From contig JALFVE010000019.1 in assembly GCA_022787085.1 (NCBI GenBank), forward strand, positions 1-42,309: a stretch of DNA of 42,309 bases, written 5' to 3'. A model generated the notes under the pieces. That model did no database searches. It was not told the origin of the DNA and saw only the letters and a program-made list of their open reading frames with translations. The translations under genes and the position numbers were made by a program. The DNA is from Oscillospiraceae bacterium (GTDB lineage: Bacteria; Bacillota; Clostridia; Oscillospirales; Ruminococcaceae). Below, piece by piece: positions 24,742 to 31,631 of this stretch (positions are counted from its first letter, which is position 1; each line of letters starts with the position of its first letter).

Positions 24742-26139
24742 TTACTCCTTACCTAAATTATCTAAAAATTTTGATTTGATTATTTCTGTAATTCTCACGG
24801 CGAAGTTATCGTCAATGACCACAACATCACCCTTAGCGATTAGATGACCGTTAACAATGATGTCAACGGGAGCGCCTGCCTGACGTTCAAGCTCGATAAT
24901 GGTACCCTGAGTAAAATCGAGAATTTCCTTGACCTTTTTGCGGGCGGAGCCTATTTCAACGGTAACGTTCAGAGGAACGCCCATTAAAAGCTTGAGATTG
25001 TCGTTCTGATCGGCGTTCAGGTCCTTGTTATTGTAGTTGTCGAAGCTCTGGAGCTGAACAGCCTGAACATTGACCGCACTGCCCTTCTGAACGGGCTGCA
25101 TGGGAGGATAGCCATATGTAGGCATACCGTAATATCCGCCGTATGGAGGCATACCGCCCATCTGCGGCATACCCATCTGTGGCATACCCATCTGAGGCAT
25201 CTGACCTTGAGGCATTTGTCCCTGAGGAATCTGACCCGACATATTCTGACCTTGAGGCATACCCGTTTGAGGCGGGATATTCTGAGCCTCCTGAGGACCA
25301 TTGAACATTTCTGCAACTTTAGATGCGCTCTGCATAGGAAGGCGGGAGCCGGAATCCATCAGCTTGTTTATCTCTTCCTGAGTGAGAGAGCCTCCCGAAG
25401 AGTCGGACGGAGCAGGCTCGGGAGCTGCGCCTCCTGCGCCGTTCAGAAGCGCCTGGATCTCATCCTGACTGAGATTCTTGGAGGGTTCTTCTGCTGCGGC
25501 AGGAGCAGGCTCATCGGCGGCGCCTGAGTAGGCAGCCATCATTTTCTGAGCCATTTCCTTGGCAAGCTCAATGGTCATAACGGAAATGAATTCCGAGTTG
25601 ATAACATTGTCAATGGTAAGCTTGAATCTGATAGCGCAGACATTGTCCTCGGGCGGAATACCGTAGGGATTCATGCCAGTGGATTCCTTGCTGACCTCTG
25701 CCTGAGGGGTGGAGATGTCAATGGTAGTATTCAGAAGATCAGCCAGTGCAGTAGCGGAAGCGCCCATCATCTGATTCATGACCTCGCACACGGCAGAGAT
25801 GTTCATCTCGTCAAATTCAAAATCATCGGTGACCTCAAGGGGGAGACCCATGAGCTGATTCAGAATGAGCTGAACGTCGTCCTGCTTGAGAACGAGAACA
25901 TTCTCGCCGCTGACGCCTTCTATGTACTTGATCTTAACGTGAATGGAGGGCTCCAGCTCGGGATAGATCATATCCTTGGCTTTTTCAATAGTAACCGTGG
26001 GGGTGGTGATCCAGACCTTAGCACTGAGCATATTAGATACGGCGGTAGCGGCAGAACCCATGGTGATATTCATTATTTCGCCGATGGCGTCCTGTTCTGC
26101 CTCGCCAAAGCCGTCTATAACAATATTTTCGTCGCTCAT
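24742..26139 (-). CDS. fliY: Flagellar motor switch phosphatase FliY (CheC-like plus FliN domain)
   Basis: A 465-residue switch protein. The N-terminal CheC-like phosphatase domain (about 1-205) keeps both E-x-x-N pairs (E21/N24 and E119/N122). A long linker (about 206-375) holds two CheY-docking-like motifs, LSQDEIQALLNG (223-234) and LTQEEINKLMDSG (252-264), then a Met/Pro/Gln repeat region (about 292-350). The C-terminal FliN/SpoA domain is at about 383-458. The linker position and duplication of the docking motif are unusual; in Bacillus FliY it is N-terminal and single. The protein sits in the C-ring and removes phosphate from CheY-P. Confidence 0.94.
   Translation of the reverse strand: MSDENIVIDGFGEAEQDAIGEIMNITMGSAATAVSNMLSAKVWITTPTVTIEKAKDMIYPELEPSIHVKIKYIEGVSGENVLVLKQDDVQLILNQLMGLPLEVTDDFEFDEMNISAVCEVMNQMMGASATALADLLNTTIDISTPQAEVSKESTGMNPYGIPPEDNVCAIRFKLTIDNVINSEFISVMTIELAKEMAQKMMAAYSGAADEPAPAAAEEPSKNLSQDEIQALLNGAGGAAPEPAPSDSSGGSLTQEEINKLMDSGSRLPMQSASKVAEMFNGPQEAQNIPPQTGMPQGQNMSGQIPQGQMPQGQMPQMGMPQMGMPQMGGMPPYGGYYGMPTYGYPPMQPVQKGSAVNVQAVQLQSFDNYNNKDLNADQNDNLKLLMGVPLNVTVEIGSARKKVKEILDFTQGTIIELERQAGAPVDIIVNGHLIAKGDVVVIDDNFAVRITEIIKSKFLDNLGKE
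25147..25235 (-). repeat. 15-bp tandem repeat within fliY
   Basis: About five to six degenerate copies of a 15-base unit (core GGCATACCCATCTG on the plus strand) encode the repeated MPQMG/MPQGQ residues of the FliY linker. The unit is a multiple of three, so copy changes would keep the frame. Confidence 0.7.
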
Positions 26140-26143
26140 CGTT

Positions 26144-27151
26144 CTACCTCAATTCCTTGTATATATTATCAATTTTGACCGCCTTTTTGTTGCCGAGAAC
26201 ACCCAATTTGCCGTCATACCAGACGCTTCCGCCGATTTTCAGCTCAATATTGCGTGTAATGGGAACATTAAGGGGGATAATGTCATCAACCTGCAAAGTG
26301 AGGATATCGTAAAGGTCCACCTGAGTGTCGCAGAGAATAGCTCTGACATCAATATTGGAATCGCTGAGAGCGCCCATGATATTGCGGCGTCTCTCAATAT
26401 CCTTTTTAGGATCCTGCCGCTGAGTAGGCCTTGCCCATCTGTCGCCGAACTTGTTCATAATGGATTCCAGGTTCATGGCGGGAATACAGAAGGACATGAT
26501 ATTTTTGACATCCTTGATCTCGATCTCGAGGGAGACGAGAATAATGACTTCATCGGGAGGGATGGACTGCATTACACGGGAATTGGTCTCAATAGCCGTC
26601 ATAACGGGATCCATGTCAATGTACTGCGACCAGGCGCTTTTGAGGGACTGAGCCATTTTTTCCATAATTCCCTGCATCAGTGTGATCTCGATCTCGGTAA
26701 AATCCCTGTTCATTTCGGAATATGTACCGAGACCGCCCATAAGTCTGTCGATAATGGTAAAGGTAATGGGATTGGAGATCTGCATAATGCAGTTGGTCTC
26801 CATAACGTCCTCGTCGTGAACGCCCATGTTCACAAGGGACATCATAACGTAATCGGGGAGAGCATTGTTAAATTCATAATAACGCTGTTCCTCAATCTGC
26901 ATGACCTCGACCCTGCAGTAGAGTCTCATAAGACCCGTCAGGTAGGAGGACAGAACACGGGAATAATTCTCGAAAATACTGTCGATGACCTTAAGCTGCT
27001 CCTTGGTAAATTTCTTCGGGGTTTTAAAGTCATAGTTTTTTACTTTCTTTTCCGAGCCCTGCTCCTCGATCTCTTCAAAAGCCTTGGAGCCTTGGGTATT
27101 AAAGCTGTTCAGCAGCTCGTCTATCTGTTTCTGAGACAGAACGTCAGCCAA
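26144..27151 (-). CDS. fliM: Flagellar motor switch protein FliM
   Basis: A 335-residue switch protein. The N-terminal CheY-binding peptide is VLSQKQIDELLNSF, the middle domain carries the conserved GGLGTYSEMNRDFTEIE, and the C-terminal SpoA domain ends at KAVKIDNIYKEL. The start is probably TTG at 27151, giving MADVLSQ, because GAAGGTGA sits eight bases upstream; in-frame TTG 27166 or GTG 27160 lack such a site. An ATG at 27170 opens an out-of-frame 8-codon frame across this start. The gene follows motB directly; fliL, usual between them, is missing. Confidence 0.94.
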   Translation of the reverse strand: MADVLSQKQIDELLNSFNTQGSKAFEEIEEQGSEKKVKNYDFKTPKKFTKEQLKVIDSIFENYSRVLSSYLTGLMRLYCRVEVMQIEEQRYYEFNNALPDYVMMSLVNMGVHDEDVMETNCIMQISNPITFTIIDRLMGGLGTYSEMNRDFTEIEITLMQGIMEKMAQSLKSAWSQYIDMDPVMTAIETNSRVMQSIPPDEVIILVSLEIEIKDVKNIMSFCIPAMNLESIMNKFGDRWARPTQRQDPKKDIERRRNIMGALSDSNIDVRAILCDTQVDLYDILTLQVDDIIPLNVPITRNIELKIGGSVWYDGKLGVLGNKKAVKIDNIYKELR

Positions 27152-27188
27152 TATTTTCACCTTCAATCATGGGGTATGCCAAATAAGA

Positions 27189-28142
27189 TCACTCACCCTC
27201 GTCAGTCGAAGTGACGGTGGGGGGATTATGCTTCATCTCGTTGAGACGGTCATTTTTCGAGGAATAGCTGCCGTTATTCTGTTCGGGAGCGGCAGGGGAA
27301 GTCTCGGCAGGGGCAGCTTCTTCATTGCCGCCTGCAGCATTGCCGTCCGCATCGGAATAGCTGACGAAGCTGGTGCCGAACTCAAGCTCCATAAGCTCCT
27401 TAACGACCTCAGGATTATTGAGATCCACATCGTTGCGGATGAATACTATCTCAACACGTCTGTTCTGACGTTTGCCGTCCTCAGTGTCATTGTCGCTGAC
27501 GGGACGATATTTTCCGTAGCCTGCAGCGGAAAATTTCTCTGGATCGCAGCAGTCGAGGCTGAGCATATAGTTGATAACAGAGCTTGCACGACCCGAGGAC
27601 AGCTCCCACTCGTTAACGGAGGAGGAAGCGCTTTTAGCGGTGTGACCGTTCACCTTGATGGCGAAAACGTGCTTGTCAACGGCTCTGATGCCGTCGCAGA
27701 TGATCTCAAGGATATATTTGCCCTCATCGAGGAGCTTGTAGGAGTCTCCTGCGAAGAAAACGTTGTCCCTGAATTTCATGTAAACGCCTGTGTCAGCCAT
27801 TTCAACGGAGACCTGATCCTGAAGACCTGCGCTTTCAACGGCTTCATTGAGGTACATATAGAACTCGTCGAAGTCGATATCCTGGGAGTTTTCCTCCTGT
27901 TCCTCGTCAACATAGATTGCCGAGGGGTCATTTTCGGGATTAGGCTCGTCCACCACAACATTTATTATCTCGCCCTTTCCGGCGGAGAACGCCTGAGCGA
28001 TGTACTGCCATTTAGCCTCATCCATAGAGGACATGGAATAAAGCAGAACGAAGAAGCACAGCAGCAGCGTAACAAGGTCGCCGTAGGTATCCATCCAGTT
28101 TGCGCCGCCCCCGCCGCCTCCGCCGCTATTTCTGCGTGCCAT
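27189..28142 (-). CDS. motB: Flagellar motor stator protein MotB
   Basis: A 317-residue stator protein. After a Gly-rich cytoplasmic N-terminus it has one membrane helix (about 22-38) with the ion-channel aspartate D22 in TYGDLVTLLLCF, then a periplasm-side plug/linker and an OmpA-like peptidoglycan-binding domain with NGHTAKSASS and NRRVEIVF. The C-terminal tail (about 260-317) is rich in Ala, Glu, Ser and Asn and looks disordered. The ATG at 28142 has an ideal GGAGGTG site; a start at 28172 lacks one. A 182-base gap with its own -10 separates it from motA. Confidence 0.94.
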   Translation of the reverse strand: MARRNSGGGGGGGANWMDTYGDLVTLLLCFFVLLYSMSSMDEAKWQYIAQAFSAGKGEIINVVVDEPNPENDPSAIYVDEEQEENSQDIDFDEFYMYLNEAVESAGLQDQVSVEMADTGVYMKFRDNVFFAGDSYKLLDEGKYILEIICDGIRAVDKHVFAIKVNGHTAKSASSSVNEWELSSGRASSVINYMLSLDCCDPEKFSAAGYGKYRPVSDNDTEDGKRQNRRVEIVFIRNDVDLNNPEVVKELMELEFGTSFVSYSDADGNAAGGNEEAAPAETSPAAPEQNNGSYSSKNDRLNEMKHNPPTVTSTDEGE

Positions 28143-28163
28143 AGATCCACCTCCGAGGGGTAA

Positions 28164-28212
28164 GGATATCACCCGTCAAAACAGGCAAGATATCCGTATC
28201 TGATTTATTATA
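28164..28212 (-). promoter_or_regulatory. Possible internal promoter and leader hairpin of motB
   Basis: On the minus strand, TATAAT (28207-28212) preceded by TGT forms an extended -10; no convincing -35 is present. Just downstream, GGATATC (28164-28170) and GATATCC (28189-28195) form a 7-bp inverted repeat in the mRNA before the motB ribosome site. The rest of the 28143-28324 gap is very A/T-rich. Confidence 0.5.
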
Positions 28213-28324
28213 ACATATTTTTTTAAAAAATTCTACTGCTGTTTACAATATATTTACAAAATTAAATTATAAATTTTCAGTAAAACTTTGTATATTTTGT
28301 ACATAATGCACAATAAAGGTAAGC

Positions 28325-29119
28325 TTACTTAGCTTCAGAACCGCCCTTAGCCTTAGTTTTGGTGTTCATAGGGAGCATCATTCTGAGTTTTTCCTCAACA
28401 TATCTGGGGTTAGCGCCGGAGATAATGGCAAGAGTACCCTCCTCAATAATCTGTAAGCAAAGCACCTCGCTATTGTGGAGATACTGGAGCTGGTTGCCAA
28501 TAGGAGTGAAGAGAACGTGAGCAAGAAGGCTTCCGTAGAAGGTGGTAACGAGAGCCGTCGCCATGGAGCTTCCGAGGCTTGCAGCGGAGTTGGGGTCAGT
28601 GGGGTCCATACGCTTGAGCATACCGATAAGACCGCAGAGAGTACCGACCATACCGAAGGCGGGAGCAACGCCCGCAGCACGGTTAAAGATAGCGATATTC
28701 TGATCGTGTCTGTCGCAGAGGAAGTTGATGGAATCGTCGAGCATGGACTTGACCTTGTCCGAGTCGTTAGCGTCAACGATGAGCATCAGAGCGGACTTCA
28801 TAAAGGTGTCGGTGCAGGCATTAGCCTGTTCTTCAAGGGCAAGGATACCCTTCTGACGGGCAGTTTTGCAGTAATCCACCATCTGCTCAATGTAGCTTTC
28901 GGGGTCATATTTTGGGCTGAGAATAGCGAGCTTTAAGAGCTTGCCCATATTTTTCAGAGTACTCATGGGGTAGTTTGCGATAACCGCACCCAAAGTACCT
29001 CCGAGAACGATGGCGACAGAGGGTGCATCCCAGAACCATGCTATCTCACCGCCCGAAACCATTCCGAAGACGGTCATACCCACAGCGATAACAAATCCTA
29101 TGATCCATGCTATATTCAT
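28325..29119 (-). CDS. motA: Flagellar motor stator protein MotA
   Basis: A 264-residue protein with four membrane helices (two near the N-terminus, two around residues 150-210), a cytoplasmic loop, and the conserved segments FGMVGTLCGLIGMLKRMDP and SSMATALVTTFYGSLLAHVLFTP. It forms the stator channel with MotB and contacts FliG. Normal length. An AAAGGA site precedes the ATG. It lies after flbD, as in other Firmicute fla/che operons that carry mot genes. Confidence 0.95.
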   Translation of the reverse strand: MNIAWIIGFVIAVGMTVFGMVSGGEIAWFWDAPSVAIVLGGTLGAVIANYPMSTLKNMGKLLKLAILSPKYDPESYIEQMVDYCKTARQKGILALEEQANACTDTFMKSALMLIVDANDSDKVKSMLDDSINFLCDRHDQNIAIFNRAAGVAPAFGMVGTLCGLIGMLKRMDPTDPNSAASLGSSMATALVTTFYGSLLAHVLFTPIGNQLQYLHNSEVLCLQIIEEGTLAIISGANPRYVEEKLRMMLPMNTKTKAKGGSEAK

Positions 29120-29165
29120 AATTACAGCAAATCCTTTCGATGAAAAAATCTATATGGCAAATCCG

Positions 29166-29351
29166 TTAACGGATATATTTTTCTTTTTCAAAATCAAGCG
29201 ATCTCTGCAGAATTTCCTCCACAGATTCCCTTACGAAATACCTGTGACCGTTCTGCATGGTAACAACAGTATCGGGAGTTTCCTCGGCAGTTTCAATGAA
29301 GCTTTCGTTAATAAGAAGAGCAGTGCCGTTAACACGGGTAAGTGTTATCAT
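29166..29351 (-). CDS. flbD: Flagellar protein FlbD/SwrD family
   Basis: A 61-residue protein with the FlbD pattern: MITLTRVNGTALLINESFIE, then TPDTVVTMQNGHRYFVRESVEEI. In Bacillus the homologue SwrD raises motor power through the stator, which suits its position right before motA. The AAGGAG site is well spaced to the ATG at 29351. Confidence 0.93.
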   Translation of the reverse strand: MITLTRVNGTALLINESFIETAEETPDTVVTMQNGHRYFVRESVEEILQRSLDFEKEKYIR

Positions 29352-29388
29352 AAAATTACTCCTTAAAAATTAAGATATATCTGCCATA

Positions 29389-29418
29389 GCATACCCACAG
29401 CAGAAGCCGTGAGTATGC
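29389..29418 (-). other. Intercistronic hairpin between flgE and flbD
   Basis: GCATACCCAC (29389-29398) and GTGAGTATGC (29409-29418) form a 10-bp stem, with one G-U pair, around a 10-base loop in the mRNA. There is no T-tract right after it, so it is more likely a processing or stability hairpin than a full terminator. Confidence 0.55.
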
Positions 29419-29444
29419 GCAGGCAAATTGAAAAAAGTCAAAGC

Positions 29445-31016
29445 TTATCTCTTGAGATTAACAAGCTCCTCCAGCATGGAGTCGGAGGTGGTGATGATTC
29501 TTGCGTTAGCCTGATAGCCTCTCTGAGTAACGATCATGTCGGAGAACTCGTTAGCTAAGTTAACGTTGGACATTTCGAGCTTGGAGGACTGGATCTCGCC
29601 CGCACCCGAATCGCCGGGACGCTTGATGTTAGCAGAACCCGAAGCAGGGCTCTGAGCGAAAGCGGTATCGCCTATTTCGGTGAGACCCTCAACGTTGTCG
29701 AAGGTAGCAAGCTCTATTCTTGCGAGGGAGCGCATTTCACTTGCATACTGAGCAGTGAGAACGCCGTCAGCGCCGATGGTGAAGCCGTCAAGGTCGGAAT
29801 ACTTGAGGGAGCCGTCGGTCATATCGGCATAAATGGTATTTCCTCTTGCATCCTGAGCCTCATAATTATCGGTTACGCTGTTGTAGGTGTATTCTCTGCC
29901 GCCCTCTTCCCACTGAAGAGTGCCGTCATCGTTCTTAGCCTGCTCGCCGTTTTCATCAAGAACGGGTTCCTTGAGAGTGTAAACATGGCGCTTGGAAAGC
30001 TCACCCTGATCGTTGATGGCAGTGTAGCATCTGTACTCGTAATAATTGCCGTTGTTATCGGTGTACATACCCTTGTCGGTGTCATAAACAACGCCCTGAT
30101 TATTGACAAACTTGCCGTTTACGCTGTAAAGGATGTAATCCGAACGCACCTGATACTCTGTTCCGGGAGTGGGAACATTTTCAGCGTCTCCGCCGTCGCC
30201 CTGAATGGAATCGAGGTAATTCTGTATCATAGTCTTGTCATCGGAGTAAACGCCCTCGGGATCAGCGCCGTCCTCACCCGGAGCAACGCCGCCGTTTTCC
30301 GCAGCGAGAGCAGTATTCATATGGTAGTCATAAGCGATTCTCTTGGTGTCGTCATAGGGGTCAACGCCCTCGAAAATAACGCCGCCTGTGGTGGTGCCGT
30401 CCTCTGCGGTAGTGGGCTTGTACTTGCTTGCCACATCATCGTATTCGATCTGGCACTCGGGCTTGTAAGCGTCCCATACCAGGTCGTTGACATTGATAGT
30501 GTCAAGCTCGTTGGGGGTATCTGCAGGGTCCTTGTCGATCATTTCGGTGGTGGAATAGGAGCCGCCGTCGATCCTGAAGGTATTCATGGTACCGAGGAGA
30601 AATTCGTTGTTTGCATTAACGAGATTACCCACGGAGTCGATGCCGAAGTTACCCATTCTTGTGTATGTAACGCTGTTTATCTGACCGTTTCTGTCAAGGC
30701 TGCCGCACATGAAGAGACCGTCGCCCGCAATAGCGAGGTCGAGAGTTCTGCCCGTATTCTGGAAGCTGGACATTGACATATCCTTGTCAATGGAAGCCAC
30801 CTGAACGCCGTAACCGACCTGAGAAGGATTATTACCGGCATATGTAGCACGACCGCCTGTCTCGGTGCGCTGGTACTGATAATAAATATCAGAGAATGAA
30901 GTTCTTGAAGCCTTGAAGCCGTAGGTGTTAACGTTAGCGATATTGTTACCGATAACGTCCATTCTGGTCTGATGGGACTTGAGTCCCGAAACGCCTGAAT
31001 AAAGTGATCTAACCAT
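29445..31016 (-). CDS. flgE: Flagellar hook protein FlgE
   Basis: A 523-residue hook subunit. It has the N-terminal family signature SLYSGVSGLKSHQTRMDVIGNNIANVNTYGFKASRTSF, a hypervariable middle (about 150-400) rich in Asp, Tyr and Asn that should face outward, and a C-terminal helix with LEMSNVNLANEFSDMIVTQRGYQANARIITTSDSMLEELVNLKR. It is exported through the type III apparatus and polymerises to the length set by FliK. The ATG at 31016 has an ACAGGAG site; a start at 31073 has none. Confidence 0.94.
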   Translation of the reverse strand: MVRSLYSGVSGLKSHQTRMDVIGNNIANVNTYGFKASRTSFSDIYYQYQRTETGGRATYAGNNPSQVGYGVQVASIDKDMSMSSFQNTGRTLDLAIAGDGLFMCGSLDRNGQINSVTYTRMGNFGIDSVGNLVNANNEFLLGTMNTFRIDGGSYSTTEMIDKDPADTPNELDTINVNDLVWDAYKPECQIEYDDVASKYKPTTAEDGTTTGGVIFEGVDPYDDTKRIAYDYHMNTALAAENGGVAPGEDGADPEGVYSDDKTMIQNYLDSIQGDGGDAENVPTPGTEYQVRSDYILYSVNGKFVNNQGVVYDTDKGMYTDNNGNYYEYRCYTAINDQGELSKRHVYTLKEPVLDENGEQAKNDDGTLQWEEGGREYTYNSVTDNYEAQDARGNTIYADMTDGSLKYSDLDGFTIGADGVLTAQYASEMRSLARIELATFDNVEGLTEIGDTAFAQSPASGSANIKRPGDSGAGEIQSSKLEMSNVNLANEFSDMIVTQRGYQANARIITTSDSMLEELVNLKR

Positions 31017-31048
31017 TTTCAGAAAACTCCTGTCTGTAAAATTTATTT

Positions 31049-31127
31049 GTCCAGAGGATAATATCTCCGTCAATCGGTCGGGAGAAGGGCTTTCCTGAAA
31101 GGTCCGAGCCGTAAAAATCCTCTGTCC
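31049..31127 (-). other. Structured intercistronic RNA upstream of flgE
   Basis: CAGAGGAT (31052-31059) pairs with ATCCTCTG (31117-31124), enclosing nested pairings CGG-x-CGG/CCG-xx-CCG and CTTTC/GAAAG. The segment can fold into one long hairpin in the mRNA between the TIGR02530 gene and flgE. Function unknown. Confidence 0.5.
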
Positions 31128-31133
31128 GCAGGT

Positions 31134-31589
31134 TTACATAATAACCGTAGAATCAATATTCGTGAAAACATTGCCTTTAATATCGTCAGCGTCAACAGCG
31201 GTAATGACCTTGTTGCTGCGAACGCTTACAACGAAAGCGGTTTTGTCCACGATAACGAGAGCGTCGTCCGAGCCTTTGCTTTCTGCCAGCTCAACGCCCT
31301 TAGAGAGCCTCTGGAGCTTGCTGCCTGTGATAACGTCGATATTGCGCTGATTGATTCTTTCCACCGCATGGCGGGAAAAGTTGACGCCCGACATGATCTC
31401 AAGCTGTTCGGCGGTAGTGGGAGTGTATGCATAAGCGTTTTCCGCACCGCTCTGGGCAGCCATAAGGCTTTTAAGTTCTGCTGCAAAGGGACTGTCCGAA
31501 GGCTTGTGATCGGCTGCTGCGGGAGCAGGATCCTGTCTGGTCTGTTCGGCGGTCACTCCTCTGAGCTGCAGATATTCGTTGATAAGCAT
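31134..31589 (-). CDS. TIGR02530-family flagellar operon protein
   Basis: A 151-residue protein with the family core VNFSRHAVERINQRNIDV (about residues 70-87) and a beta-rich C-terminus (ALVIVDKTAFVVSVRSNKVITAVD). The family is found between flgD and flgE in Firmicute flagellar operons and is thought to be needed for flagellar assembly, but its exact role is not known to me. The N-terminal half is low in complexity. The ATG at 31589 is chosen over an in-frame GTG at 31598 because of the spacing to AAAGGAG. Confidence 0.85.
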   Translation of the reverse strand: MLINEYLQLRGVTAEQTRQDPAPAAADHKPSDSPFAAELKSLMAAQSGAENAYAYTPTTAEQLEIMSGVNFSRHAVERINQRNIDVITGSKLQRLSKGVELAESKGSDDALVIVDKTAFVVSVRSNKVITAVDADDIKGNVFTNIDSTVIM

Positions 31590-31631
31590 AAAATTCACAC
31601 TCCTTTAAAAAGAGCTTAGAAATGATAGGAT

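Noticed and set aside
25140-25260. Short repeats as a CRISPR array
   Set aside because: The repeats are 15 bp, have no unique spacers and are in frame inside fliY. No CRISPR array was seen anywhere in the window.
27144-27170. An 8-codon ATG frame overlapping the fliM start (leader peptide?)
   Set aside because: It lacks a ribosome site; GAAGGTGA lies inside it and serves fliM.
25976-27214. A 412-codon plus-strand open frame opposite fliM and fliY
   Set aside because: It is antisense to two clear genes, has no ribosome site or promoter and no recognisable domain. It reflects codon bias of the real strand.
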